A stretch of 64,000 nt of DNA, taken from positions 2,176,001 through 2,240,000 of the forward strand of contig NC_014041.1 of NCBI RefSeq assembly GCF_000023465.1, read 5' to 3'. The position numbers and the translations under genes are program-made. The notes beneath the pieces were generated by a model, which was given only the letters and a program-made list of their open reading frames with translations, was not told the DNA's origin and did not search any database. This document shows, piece after piece, positions 52,166-62,295 of the stretch (positions within the stretch are counted from its first letter, which is position 1; every line of letters starts with the position of its first letter). The stretch comes from Zunongwangia profunda SM-A87. GTDB lineage: Bacteria; Bacteroidota; Bacteroidia; Flavobacteriales; Flavobacteriaceae.

Positions 52166-52589
52166 TATTTAAGTAGTTAATAGTTTAATAAAACGCCCAA
52201 CGTTTCCGTCAAACAATGGCCTAAAACAACGCAGAATTTTATTAGATAATTTAGTTTTAAGCATATTTAACGCGTTATTAAACTTTTTTCACATTTAGCT
52301 TTCTGAGCCTTCAAAAACTTGCCCAAATTTTTGTTCCTATAGTTTAATTAGTCTGTAAGTCCTTTGTTTATTAGGCTCTTACTGTTGTTTATAGAAAATT
52401 TTTATTTTTATAAATTGTCTATCCATAAAAAATAAAGTGATGAAAATTTCTAAACTTGTGTAGAATTTGTTCCACAGATGGGGTTATTTTAATTTTAACA
52501 GAAGATTATAAGAATATCGATTAAAATATGCCTTCTTAGTAGTTAATTGCAGACGCATTTTTCGCCAATAATTAAGACATACCATAAAT
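52166..52589. other. Long intergenic region between ompA-like and tamB
   Basis: No ORF, tRNA or strong hairpin was found in this AT-rich stretch. It should hold divergent promoters for the OmpA lipoprotein and tamB. No TAnnTTTG with good spacing could be fixed. In-frame stops precede tamB up to 52571. Confidence 0.4.
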
Positions 52590-55500
52590 TTGAGTAAGAA
52601 GCATCCAAAACTTAGAAAAGCTTTGAGGATTACGCTAAGGATCTTAGCCGGTATCCTTATTTTCTTCGTATTACTTATCCTTTTTATCAGAAGTCCGTGG
52701 GGACAAAACATTATTGTAAATAAAGTAGTCTCTACCATACAAAACAAAACCAATACGGAAGTCGAAATCGATCGCTTATTTATCACTTTTGGCGGAGCTA
52801 TAAGTTTAGAAGGACTTTATTTGGAAGATAAAAAAGGGGATACCTTGGTTTATGCTCACAATCTGGAGGCAAATATTCCCATTTGGCCCATTATTAAAGG
52901 TAGTGGTTTTGGAGTAAATGATCTGGATCTTAAAGGGCTTAAAGCTAATATCTACCGTGAAGATTCTATTTCGGGTTATAATTTTCAGTTTTTAGTTGAT
53001 GCTTTCGCCGCTTCGGACACTACAAATACCCAGCAAACAAAAGTGCAGGATACCACCTCTTCTTCAATGGATATTAGTATTGGGGATGTGAACCTTCAAA
53101 ATATTATCCTGAATTATAACGATCAGGTAGCCGGAATGGAAGCACAGTTAAAACTGGGAGAACTCGATGTGGCTATGCGAAAAACAGACCTTAAAAATAT
53201 GCAATTTGAGGTCGCAGATGCCTCCCTAAGCAATACCATGATCGTTTACCGGCAACTAAAAACCTTACCGCCAGGTGAAGATACAGAAACTCCTATGCCT
53301 TTGGTGGTGGTAGATCGTTTAAATTTAAATAATGTAAATGCCAAATACCAGTCTGAGCCAGGCGGAATACTGGCCGATGTCCATATTCCTGAATTTATCG
53401 CAGAAATGCCCAAAATGGATCTTGGCAATTACGAAATTCAATTTAATAATATAAGTTTAAAAAGATCGAATGTCTTATTAAGAATGCAAACCAAAACGGC
53501 GCAATCGCAGCCTCAGGATTCGATTAAAAATGATACTACAGGTTTTGTTTGGCCGGCCTGGAAAATTAACGTTAAACGTATCGATTTAGCGCAGAATAAT
53601 ATTGCTTACATTGTAGATAGTGCTAAAATAGAACAACGTCAATTTAACCCAAACGCTTTAAAGTTTAGAAATCTTCGACTTAAAACAGGAAATATAGCCC
53701 TAGCCGATCACAAGCTGAATGCCGATATTAATCAGGTTAGTTTTCAGGAAGCCTCAGGATTGGATCTTCGCGAATTTTCCACGGAAATTACGTTGGATAA
53801 TTCTGCTTTAAATGTGAAAAATCTCATTTTCGCTCTAAATAACAATCAGCTTCAGGGAGCTTTAAAATTAAACTATGCTTCCTTAGAACGTTTTATAGAA
53901 GAACCTGAAAAGACGAGTTTAGAGGCCAGCCTTTCTGAAATTCAGCTAGATATTAATGAAGTTTTCAGGTTTCAGCCCTCGCTTCAACAAAATCAATATT
54001 TAAAGGCATTAAGCCGTAAATTGCTTACCGGAAGTTTAAGTGCAAAAGGAGAACTTTCAGATATTCGTATCCCTTCAGCAAATATTTCCTGGGGGAGTCA
54101 AACAAATGTAGCCTTGAACGGTCAAATTCGAAATGCGACAGATCCCGATCATATTTATTTTAATATTCCGCGTTTTAGACTTAATTCTACAAAATCTGAT
54201 CTTAATTATTTTGTTGACGAAAATCAGATGGGAATTTATTTACCTAAAACCCTTGCTTTATCAGGGAACCTGGCGGGAACCCCAAGTGATCTTAAAGCAG
54301 ATGCCACTTTAAAATCAAGCCTTGGCGACATTATGGCCAAAGGGAATTTTCAAAATACTCAGGAAATCGCTTTCCAGGCAGATGTAAAAGTAGATAGTCT
54401 AAGCCTGGGAGAATTATTACAAAATCCTGCTTTAGGCAAATTAAGCCTTAACTTAAAGGCAAAGGGAAGTGGTAATACAATGAATACGCTAGATGCACAA
54501 CTAGAAACCAATATTAGTCATTTTAGCTACAATGATTATCCCATAACAGATTTGAAAATTACCGGTGATATTAACGATGGTAGTGGTGATGTGAAAAGCA
54601 GTTACAGGGATGATAATCTGGATGCTGATTTATTAGCAAATGTGGTTTTAGATTCAGTTTCGCCAGAGGTTACTGTAAATCTGGATCTTGCTGGGGCAGA
54701 TCTGGCCGCACTGGGGATTGTAAACAGGAATATACGAACCGGATTTAAAATGCGTGGCAATTTTAAAGGAAATAGCGAAACGTATAAAGCTTCTGCCGAG
54801 ATTAAAGAAGGTGTGGCGGTTTATGATAACCAAACCTATTTATTAGGAAACCTGAATGCATCAGCTTTTGTGACTCCAGATACGACTTCTGTAAAGGTGA
54901 AAAATAAAATGCTGAATCTAAACCTGCAATCTAATGCAAGTCCGGTAGAATTTAGTCAGGCATTACAAAGACATTATCAAAATTATCTTACCGAAGACGA
55001 CTTAACCGATACGGTCGATAATCCGGTAAATTTGTATTTAAAAGGAACTATAAGTCAGGCACCAATCCTTAACGAAGTTCTACTGGTAAATTTAGAGGAA
55101 TTGGATACCGTTAAGATCGATGTAGATTTTAACGAAAAACAGCATAAATTAAATGCAGATGTTAAGGTACCATTTGCCCACTATTATGGTGCAGCAATCG
55201 ATAGTCTGGGAATTACTGTACAATCAGACCGTAAGGATCTTGACTTTAGCTTTGGTTTTAATTCGATTAGTGCAGGCCCGTTGGAATTAAAGAAAACGCA
55301 GTTAAAAGCTAACCTTGCCAACCGTATACTCAATTTAAACTTTAATTCGGTGTACGACGAGGATACCCTGGTCAATGTATCTTCAAAATTGTCAAAAAAC
55401 GACGATACATTTAGATACGAGATTAGTAATAAAAAACTAATCCTGAATAAAAATTTGTGGCAGGTAAACGAAAGTAATGTGCTTTTATATGACGGTAAAT

Positions 55501-57602
55501 CCATTGAGTTCGAAAATTTCAGGATTTCGAGGGAAAACCAATCTATGGAACTGGTAAATCAGCAAAATGAGCGAAATTTAGACAATATCACCTTGCTTTT
55601 TGATAACTTTAAATTGGCTGCCTTTTTAAACTTCCTTAATCCAGAAGTAAAATTGGCAAAAGGAAATATGAATGGCCGTTTTGCGCTGGTAGAGCCTTTT
55701 GGTAAAACGGGTATTTTGGCCGATTTAAATATTGAACAGCTGGAATCGATGGGTGTAGATCTTGGAAAATTATCACTACGCGGAATTGCAAAAGGATCTG
55801 AAAAATACCGTTTTGAAATGGCAATGAAAGAGGGGGCGGTAGATATGGACTTGACAGGTAATTATAAAGCGGCAGATTCTACCGCAAATCTGGATATGAA
55901 CCTTGATCTTAATAAAGTAGAAATGGCAGCGGTAACAGGTTTTTCATTTGGTGCATTAGAAGAGGGTAAAGGTTCTTTTAATGGAAATATAAAACTAAAT
56001 GGTACGGTTGCAAATCCTGAATATTCCGGGAAACTAAATTTCAATGATGCTCAATTTACGGTTTCGATGCTTAATGCCCCCTTTGTTTTTAAAAATGAAA
56101 CCCTAGATTTGGATAATAATGGCGTTTATTTTAATAATTTCAAGATAGGCGATACCAAAGGCAATTCTTTTGTGGTTGATGGCGAGTTAGGTACCGAGAG
56201 TTTTATTAATCCAACCTTCGATCTTAGTTTTGAAGCAAACGACTTTAATGTCCTTAACTCTACCGAAGAGGATAACGACCTGTTTTATGGAACAGCGAGT
56301 TTTGATGCACAGGCAACTTTAAAAGGCGACCTCAACTTACCCAAACTAAAGCTTAAACTTGAAGTGGGTGAAAATACCGATGTAACTTATGTAGTTCCTG
56401 AAACCGAACTGCAAATGCAGGAAAGAGAAGGGATCGTAGTTTTTGTAAATAAAGAAGCCCCAGATAATATTCTTACCCAAACCGAAGAGCAATCTTACGT
56501 TTTTAGTGGTTATGATATCAATGCTGAATTGCAAATTAGTGAGGAAGCGATTATAAATGTCATTCTAAACGAACAAACAAACGATAATCTTCAAATTCAG
56601 GGAAATGGAGATTTACGTTTTGGTATTTCTCCAAATGGTCGAACAACACTTAGCGGAAAATATACTATTACCGATGGTCATTATGAAATGAGTCTTTATA
56701 ACTTGGTAAGCCGTAGATTTGAAATTGCCGATGGTAGCTCGGTAAGTTGGAGTGGAGACCCTTTTGATGCTACTTTAGATGTAAGGGCGATTTATAAAGT
56801 AGAAACTTCAGCTTATGCCCTTATGGCTGCCGGTGTTTCCGGTCGTAGCGATAATGATCGGGACAGGTATAGACAGGAATTACCATTTATGGTGTACCTA
56901 AACGTAGATGGAGAATTAATGCAACCTCAACTAAGTTTTGGCTTAGATATGCCAAAAGATTCACAAGGAGCTATTGGAGGCCAGGTTTACGGCAGGGTAC
57001 AGCAATTAAACAGTCAGGAAAATCAATTAAATAAACAGGTATTCAGTTTACTGGTGCTAAACAGGTTTTATCCAGATGCAGGTACTGATGGTAGTAATGG
57101 CGGGACGATGGCTATTGCACGGGAAAACATTAGTCAGGCGCTATCAGATCAGTTAAACATGTTTTCTGAAAAATTGCTGGGGGATACAGGTGTCTCACTT
57201 AATTTTGGAGTAGATAGTTATACCGATTACCAGGGCGATAATGGCCCGCAACAGCGAACAGATCTTAATGTGAGCGCCCAAAAGAAACTTTTTGATGATC
57301 GATTGATCGTTAGCGTAGGAAGTCAGGTAAATATTGAAGGCAGTAATAGCGGAAGGCAGGAAACCAATCCGTTGATTGGTAATGTGAGTTTAGAATATCT
57401 GCTTACAGAAGACGGAAGATTTAGGCTTAGGGGATTCCGAAGAAATCAATTTGAAAATGTTATCGACGGTCAACTTATCGTTAGTGGTATTGCACTTATA
57501 TTTACAAGGGAATTTAACGAATATCGAGAACTGTGGAAGAACTTTTTGAAGTCTGAAGAGCAAGAAGACCAACCAGCCAGAAAAGAAGAAGAGGAAGAAT
57601 GA
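52590..57602 (+). CDS. tamB: Translocation and assembly module protein TamB
   Basis: A 1670-residue inner-membrane-anchored protein that spans the periplasm as a long beta-groove, moving lipids or helping outer-membrane protein assembly. One transmembrane helix (about 17-40) is followed by repeated short beta-strands (the AsmA/TamB fold). The C-terminal 300 residues match DUF490, with LRFGISPNGRTTLSGKYTITDGHY and AYALMAAGVSGRSDNDR. TTG at 52590 is taken as the start because a stop at 52569 precedes it and no ATG lies between. The stop overlaps tamL by 4 bases, so both are cotranscribed and probably form one complex. Confidence 0.93.
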   Translation: MSKKHPKLRKALRITLRILAGILIFFVLLILFIRSPWGQNIIVNKVVSTIQNKTNTEVEIDRLFITFGGAISLEGLYLEDKKGDTLVYAHNLEANIPIWPIIKGSGFGVNDLDLKGLKANIYREDSISGYNFQFLVDAFAASDTTNTQQTKVQDTTSSSMDISIGDVNLQNIILNYNDQVAGMEAQLKLGELDVAMRKTDLKNMQFEVADASLSNTMIVYRQLKTLPPGEDTETPMPLVVVDRLNLNNVNAKYQSEPGGILADVHIPEFIAEMPKMDLGNYEIQFNNISLKRSNVLLRMQTKTAQSQPQDSIKNDTTGFVWPAWKINVKRIDLAQNNIAYIVDSAKIEQRQFNPNALKFRNLRLKTGNIALADHKLNADINQVSFQEASGLDLREFSTEITLDNSALNVKNLIFALNNNQLQGALKLNYASLERFIEEPEKTSLEASLSEIQLDINEVFRFQPSLQQNQYLKALSRKLLTGSLSAKGELSDIRIPSANISWGSQTNVALNGQIRNATDPDHIYFNIPRFRLNSTKSDLNYFVDENQMGIYLPKTLALSGNLAGTPSDLKADATLKSSLGDIMAKGNFQNTQEIAFQADVKVDSLSLGELLQNPALGKLSLNLKAKGSGNTMNTLDAQLETNISHFSYNDYPITDLKITGDINDGSGDVKSSYRDDNLDADLLANVVLDSVSPEVTVNLDLAGADLAALGIVNRNIRTGFKMRGNFKGNSETYKASAEIKEGVAVYDNQTYLLGNLNASAFVTPDTTSVKVKNKMLNLNLQSNASPVEFSQALQRHYQNYLTEDDLTDTVDNPVNLYLKGTISQAPILNEVLLVNLEELDTVKIDVDFNEKQHKLNADVKVPFAHYYGAAIDSLGITVQSDRKDLDFSFGFNSISAGPLELKKTQLKANLANRILNLNFNSVYDEDTLVNVSSKLSKNDDTFRYEISNKKLILNKNLWQVNESNVLLYDGKSIEFENFRISRENQSMELVNQQNERNLDNITLLFDNFKLAAFLNFLNPEVKLAKGNMNGRFALVEPFGKTGILADLNIEQLESMGVDLGKLSLRGIAKGSEKYRFEMAMKEGAVDMDLTGNYKAADSTANLDMNLDLNKVEMAAVTGFSFGALEEGKGSFNGNIKLNGTVANPEYSGKLNFNDAQFTVSMLNAPFVFKNETLDLDNNGVYFNNFKIGDTKGNSFVVDGELGTESFINPTFDLSFEANDFNVLNSTEEDNDLFYGTASFDAQATLKGDLNLPKLKLKLEVGENTDVTYVVPETELQMQEREGIVVFVNKEAPDNILTQTEEQSYVFSGYDINAELQISEEAIINVILNEQTNDNLQIQGNGDLRFGISPNGRTTLSGKYTITDGHYEMSLYNLVSRRFEIADGSSVSWSGDPFDATLDVRAIYKVETSAYALMAAGVSGRSDNDRDRYRQELPFMVYLNVDGELMQPQLSFGLDMPKDSQGAIGGQVYGRVQQLNSQENQLNKQVFSLLVLNRFYPDAGTDGSNGGTMAIARENISQALSDQLNMFSEKLLGDTGVSLNFGVDSYTDYQGDNGPQQRTDLNVSAQKKLFDDRLIVSVGSQVNIEGSNSGRQETNPLIGNVSLEYLLTEDGRFRLRGFRRNQFENVIDGQLIVSGIALIFTREFNEYRELWKNFLKSEEQEDQPARKEEEEE

Positions 57603-59911
57603 AAATAAGAAATTACAGCATTATATTTTTATGTGCTTTAGGTTTGATTAATGCCTGTAGCGTAGATAAATATATTCCTGAAGACGAATATCTTTATCGG
57701 GGTGCGGATATTACGTTAATACCCGATACCACTTCTATAGAAGATTTGGATAATATAAAGTTAGAACTTCAGAATGTACTTGTTCCTAAACCAAATTCTA
57801 AATTTTTAGGGGCCTATCCCGGTTTATATTTTTATTACAAAGCTCAACGGGAAAAACCCGGTTTCATCAACAAATTTTTAAATAAAAAAATAGGTGAAGA
57901 GCCAGTTTATTTAAGTGACGTGGAAATTGGCAATACCCAGGATTTAATCATAAACAGGTTAGAAAATCGAGGTTTTTTTTATAGCCGGGTGAGTGCAGAT
58001 GTAAACACTAATGATAAAAAAAAGACGGCAACGGCTGCTTACGATGTAGGGGTAACCACACCTTATAAAATGGAAAAATATCAGCTGGTTGAAGATAGTC
58101 TCTTTATTTATGACGACATAAAACCCATGGTAGAAGAAAGCAAGTTCTTTAAAGATATGCGCTTTGATCTGGCTAATATGAAAAATGAGCGGGAACGCTT
58201 AGATAGAGCACTTAAAGAAAAAGGCTACTATAATTTTAATTCAGGATTTTTGCTTTTTCAGGCAGATACTAATCAATACGACAATAAACGTTTTGATCTT
58301 TACTTAAAAGTAAAAAAAGATGTACCAGATAAAGCTATAATTCCCTATAAAATTTCAAAAGTAAATATTTATCCCAATAGCGGTATAAAGCGGGATTCTT
58401 TAGAGAAAGATAAAGTACGTTTTAATAATAAAAATTTTCTTCAGGAGCAGGATAGTATATTTTTTTTACCAAAACGTTTAGACCCATTTGTTTTGATTGA
58501 AGAAGGCGACTATTACAGTCCCGATATTTCCAGGGCGACCAGTAGACGTTTAGGATCTATTGGCGCTTATAAATTTATCAATATCGATTATCAGGAAGTT
58601 GATACTTTAGCCAATGACAGTGTAGGTGCGTTAGAGGCTAATATTTATTTATCTCCATTAAACAAGCGAGCGATCAGGGCCGAGTTACAGGGCGTAACAA
58701 AATCTAATAATTTCGCGGGGCCAAGTCTAGCCGTTTCTTTAACCAACAGAAATTTATTTAAAGGAGGTGAGATTTTAAATATTCAGGCCAGGCTTGGTTA
58801 CGAAGTTCAGGTGGCGAGTGGTAATAATACCGGTTTAAACAGTATTCAGCTGGGACTTGGGAGTGATCTGATTTTTCCCAGATTATTATTTCCATGGCAG
58901 TTTAATGAAGACTTTTTTGAATATGATATACCAAAAACAAAAATCAGTTTAAATGCCGATTACTTAAGACGTAGTCAGCTTTTTGCTTTGGGATCTGCTT
59001 CTGCGACTTTTGGCTACATCTGGAATGCTAATCGTTATGTAACCCATTCTTTTGATCCTGTAGCTATAACCTATGTAGATTTAATCAATACTACTCCCGA
59101 GTTCGAGGATATCTTGAAAAAGAACTCCTATTTACAAAGCAGTTTTAATCAGCAGTTTATTGTAGGATCATTATACAGTTTTACGTATAACGGAATGGTG
59201 GATCAAAACGATACCCATCAGTTTTTTGTTAATACTAATTTGGATATTGCCGGAAATTTGTTGGATTTGATCAGTGGTAATTCTGAGGAAGATCCGCAAA
59301 CTGTTTTTAATTTAGAATATGCGCAATATGCGAAGGCCGATGTTGATTTTAGATATCACTTAAACCTGGGCGGAGGTAAAAAATTGGCTACCCGGCTTTT
59401 TGCCGGCTATGGAATGCCTTACGGGAATTCGAAGATTATGCCGTTTACCAAGCAATATTTTTCTGGGGGGCCATATAGTGTACGAGCATTTAGAATTCGA
59501 CAACTAGGGCCGGGAACCTATAATCCCGATAACGTACCGGAAGAAGAGGATGATCCTGGTCTGATGAATACCGATTATTTTGATCGTGCCGGGAATATTC
59601 GATTGGAAGCCAATATCGAATATCGCTTCCCGCTTTTCCCTCCTTATGTGAACGGTGCTGTTTTTGCCGACGCAGGTAATGTATGGACTTCTACTGAAGA
59701 AGATAGCTTACCGGGAGGAAAGTTCAGTTCTAATTTCATGAACGAACTGGGAATTGGTACCGGAGTAGGTGTACGTGTGGACATTCAGGGATTTGTGATT
59801 CGTTTTGATCTTGCGGCACCAATGCACGATCCATCTTTACCGCAAGGAGAACGCTGGACATATGATTTTGGCAGTCCTATTTTTAATTTCGCGATTGGAT
59901 ATCCATTTTAG
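57599..59911 (+). CDS. tamL: Lipidated BamA/TamA-family outer-membrane protein (TamL)
   Basis: A 770-residue Omp85 protein. It carries a lipoprotein signal (Cys20 in LGLINACSVDKY), the mark of the Bacteroidota TamL form rather than TamA. POTRA-like domains cover about 30-400. The barrel follows (from about 405), with the lid-lock GGPYSVRAFRIRQLGPGTY near 655 (RGF/Y-like motif as VRAF), and the last residue is F (FAIGYPF). It works with TamB in outer-membrane biogenesis. Lipidation of the N-terminus suggests an anchor in the outer membrane in addition to the barrel. Confidence 0.92.
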   Translation: MKIRNYSIIFLCALGLINACSVDKYIPEDEYLYRGADITLIPDTTSIEDLDNIKLELQNVLVPKPNSKFLGAYPGLYFYYKAQREKPGFINKFLNKKIGEEPVYLSDVEIGNTQDLIINRLENRGFFYSRVSADVNTNDKKKTATAAYDVGVTTPYKMEKYQLVEDSLFIYDDIKPMVEESKFFKDMRFDLANMKNERERLDRALKEKGYYNFNSGFLLFQADTNQYDNKRFDLYLKVKKDVPDKAIIPYKISKVNIYPNSGIKRDSLEKDKVRFNNKNFLQEQDSIFFLPKRLDPFVLIEEGDYYSPDISRATSRRLGSIGAYKFINIDYQEVDTLANDSVGALEANIYLSPLNKRAIRAELQGVTKSNNFAGPSLAVSLTNRNLFKGGEILNIQARLGYEVQVASGNNTGLNSIQLGLGSDLIFPRLLFPWQFNEDFFEYDIPKTKISLNADYLRRSQLFALGSASATFGYIWNANRYVTHSFDPVAITYVDLINTTPEFEDILKKNSYLQSSFNQQFIVGSLYSFTYNGMVDQNDTHQFFVNTNLDIAGNLLDLISGNSEEDPQTVFNLEYAQYAKADVDFRYHLNLGGGKKLATRLFAGYGMPYGNSKIMPFTKQYFSGGPYSVRAFRIRQLGPGTYNPDNVPEEEDDPGLMNTDYFDRAGNIRLEANIEYRFPLFPPYVNGAVFADAGNVWTSTEEDSLPGGKFSSNFMNELGIGTGVGVRVDIQGFVIRFDLAAPMHDPSLPQGERWTYDFGSPIFNFAIGYPF

Positions 59912-59917
59912 AAAAAA

Positions 59918-60577
59918 TCAATGCTGTTTTTTTGTTCCGAAGCATAGATCACCGGCATCACCAAGTCCGGGAACAATGTAGCCCCTGTAATCTAACTTCT
60001 GGTCTATAGCAGCAATCCATAAATGCGTATTTTGCGGAAATTCGTCATCAAGAAGTTTTAGTCCTTCCTCAGCACCAATGATCGCTACTAAGTGAATTTC
60101 TTTTGGAGTTCCCATTTGTTTTAAAGCTTGCATTACATTCACGAATGAACGGCCGGTAGCGAGCATGGGATCGGCAAGGATCAGCGTTTTTCCGTTTAAG
60201 GAGGGGGAGGCCAGATATTCTACTTTTATTTCAAATTCGTCATCATCATTAGGATGATGTCTATAAGCCGAAATAAATGAATTTTCAGCATCATCAAAAT
60301 AATTTAGAATTCCGTTATGTAAGGGTAAGCCGGCACGAAGAATCGAACAGATTACAATGTCGTTAGTAGGGACTTCAACTTTAGAAGTGCCTAATGGGCT
60401 AGTAATTTCTTTGGTAGTATATTGTAATTTACTGCTTAGTTCATAACTTAGTATTTCTCCTAAGCGCTCTATATTTCTGCGGAAGCGCATACGATCCTGC
60501 TGAACATTGACATCCCGAAGTTGGGCAATAAACTTATTGGCAATAGAGTTATTATTTAGTAAATGATGAACGTGCAT
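59918..60577 (-). CDS. upp: Uracil phosphoribosyltransferase
   Basis: A 219-residue salvage enzyme that makes UMP from uracil and PRPP in the cytosol. The PRPP loop is LILADPMLATGRSF near residue 140, and the uracil-binding C-terminus YIVPGLGDAGDLCFGT is diagnostic of Upp. The N-terminal stretch NIERLGEILSYELSS is also typical. It starts divergently from the secreted-protein gene, with a 182-base gap. No operator was recognised. Confidence 0.96.
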   Translation of the reverse strand: MHVHHLLNNNSIANKFIAQLRDVNVQQDRMRFRRNIERLGEILSYELSSKLQYTTKEITSPLGTSKVEVPTNDIVICSILRAGLPLHNGILNYFDDAENSFISAYRHHPNDDDEFEIKVEYLASPSLNGKTLILADPMLATGRSFVNVMQALKQMGTPKEIHLVAIIGAEEGLKLLDDEFPQNTHLWIAAIDQKLDYRGYIVPGLGDAGDLCFGTKKQH

Positions 60578-60759
60578 CGATTTAAAGTTTAGGGGTTAGA
60601 TGCATTAAATATACAAACTATCAGAAAGGATTCTATTCTTAAGCCCTTTAGAATTTTTCAGAAATAAGTATTGACTGGCGAAAAAGCTGTAATTCAATAT
60701 AAATAGATTATTTTTGGCTATATTTTTGATTAATATTCTGAAGTTAATTCCGCAGAAAA

Positions 60760-61371
60760 ATGAAAAAGATAAGTTTACTATTATTTATTTTAGCCTTTAA
60801 TTTTATTCAGGCACAGGAAATCCCGAGTACCAAGAATACCGGCGGATCCATAAAACCGGCGACCAGCGGTAGCAATTCTGTCTTTCTTCCAAGAGTGAAT
60901 AATGAGACCGAAGATATTTTTATGAAAAAGGAGGAGCCTAAAATTAATATGCGTCAGGATAAAAACGGACTCCTGACCGAAGGTGATCGTGTTGCAGCAG
61001 AGTGGAAAGCCGACAAAAAAGCAAAAGGTGAATATGCCAAAGATCAATATCTTGGTGATGTAAAAACAAACGGTAAATTTGTAGAATTATATTGTAGGGA
61101 TCATGAGTTTGTAGATGGAGATCGGGTGAAAATCACCGTAAACGGAGAGGTGATTTTTAATAACCTAGCATTAACAGGTTCCTACAAGCCAATATTGGTT
61201 ACTTTACAAAGCGGTTTTAATACCATAGAATTTGAAGCATTAAATCAGGGATTATCTGGTCCTAATACAGCTATGCTGAAAGTTTTTGGAGAGGATGGTC
61301 AGCAACTGGTTTCAAAAGAGTGGAATCTTCTTACCGGTGCTAAAGCCAGTTTAATGGTAGTAAAACAGTAA
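60760..61371 (+). CDS. Hypothetical secreted protein, beta-sandwich
   Basis: A 203-residue protein with a signal peptide (to about residue 18, ending FIQAQE). A low-complexity, charged stretch (20-95) leads into a beta-rich domain (about 105-203): DRVKITVNGEVIFNNLALTGSYKPILVTLQSGFNTIEFEALNQGLSGPNTAMLKVFG. Similar proteins occur across Flavobacteriaceae without a named family. It stands alone between upp and a repeat-rich gap. No function is proposed. Confidence 0.72.
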   Translation: MKKISLLLFILAFNFIQAQEIPSTKNTGGSIKPATSGSNSVFLPRVNNETEDIFMKKEEPKINMRQDKNGLLTEGDRVAAEWKADKKAKGEYAKDQYLGDVKTNGKFVELYCRDHEFVDGDRVKITVNGEVIFNNLALTGSYKPILVTLQSGFNTIEFEALNQGLSGPNTAMLKVFGEDGQQLVSKEWNLLTGAKASLMVVKQ

Positions 61372-61461
61372 TTAAAATGTTCAAGGTTTAAAGTTGAAAG
61401 TTCAAAAAGTTTGTAGTCAAAAAAGTTCAGAATTTAAAAAAAAGTTTAAAGCTAGAATCAA

Positions 61462-61680
61462 TTATAAAATCAAAAAAATCGTCATTTCGACCCTGCCTCG
61501 GCGGCAGGCACGTGAAGCGCAGCGGAATGGAGAAATCTTAATTTTCATATCACTGTATAAAAGGTATTTTCAACTTTTCAAAATTTAAATTAAACCGTTC
61601 TGTATAAGAGGTCAGCTTAAAAAATATTCAAAATTAGTAGTTCTGTATCTTGCTTCTTGTCTCTTTCCTACATTCTAACT
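61462..61680. repeat. Degenerate intergenic repeat, copy A (with inserted hairpin)
   Basis: Starting TTATAAAATCAAAAAAAT, it carries the core CATTTCGAC...GAAGCGCAGCGGAATGGAGAAATCTT found in many Bacteroidota intergenic regions. After that come AAATTAAACCG, GGTCAGCTTAAAAAAT and TTGCTTCTTGTCTCTTT, and CATTCTAACT ends it. Compared with copy B it has an extra CCTGCC (61492-61497)/GGCAGG (61503-61508) hairpin. No coding sense was found. Confidence 0.85.
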
Positions 61681-61948
61681 ATCATTTTTCACTTTATACC
61701 TTTTCCAATTACCACTATGGCTTCCATTAATTTTTCTTTGGAAAATCACTCAGCTGCCCTTAGCCTTTAGGTTACTGAATGATCAGATGAATCGTATCAA
61801 AGTGCCCAGGCGTGACAATAGGGGGCCAAAATTCAAAAGTTGTGGTCTGCTTCTTTTTGCATTATTTAAGGTCTATTTTCTAAATACGAACTACTCAATA
61901 CTGAATCTAAAAAAAGATCTCTGCAAGGTCGGGGATGGCAAAATCCTA

Positions 61949-62186
61949 TTATAAAATTTAAAAAAATTTCATTTCGACTGAAGCGTAACGGAATGGATAA
62001 ATCTTGATTTCCACAGCACTTTGACAAGAGATTTTTTTACCTTTCTAAATCTAAATTAAACCGTCCTAATTTCAGAAAAGCCCTCAGCTATAAGCGGTCA
62101 GCTTAAAAAATTCAAAATTATAGTTCTGATTTCTACTCTTGCTTCTTCAAGTCTCTTTTCTCTCGTCTCTTTTCTATATTCTAACT
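61949..62186. repeat. Degenerate intergenic repeat, copy B
   Basis: Same order of blocks as copy A: TTATAAAATTTAAAAAAAT, CATTTCGACTGAAGCGTAACGGAATGGATAAATCTT, CTAAATTAAACCG, CGGTCAGCTTAAAAAAT, TTGCTTCTTCAAGTCTCTTT and ATTCTAACT. It lacks the CCTGCC hairpin. The pair lies in a gene-free gap of about 920 bases (61372-62295), and the 270 bases between the copies hold no recognised gene. Confidence 0.85.
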
Positions 62187-62295
62187 TTGTAGGATAAACC
62201 CGGTTTAAATTATAACATGAATTTAGCATAGAAAAAGTTAAATGCTAATTAGCTTTATAAAGTGATTTCATACTAATGTTAAAAACTTACTAGAC

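Noticed and set aside
52166..52589. A small RNA or 6S-like RNA between ompA and tamB
   Set aside because: No compact hairpin with terminator was found by eye; the stretch is AT-rich with no conserved pattern I recognise.
61394..61588. A 64-residue frame in the repeat gap that begins MKVQKVCSQKSS
   Set aside because: It crosses repeat copy A including the inserted hairpin, and its composition is that of repeat DNA (RRQAREAQRNGE from the core). No homologue is expected.
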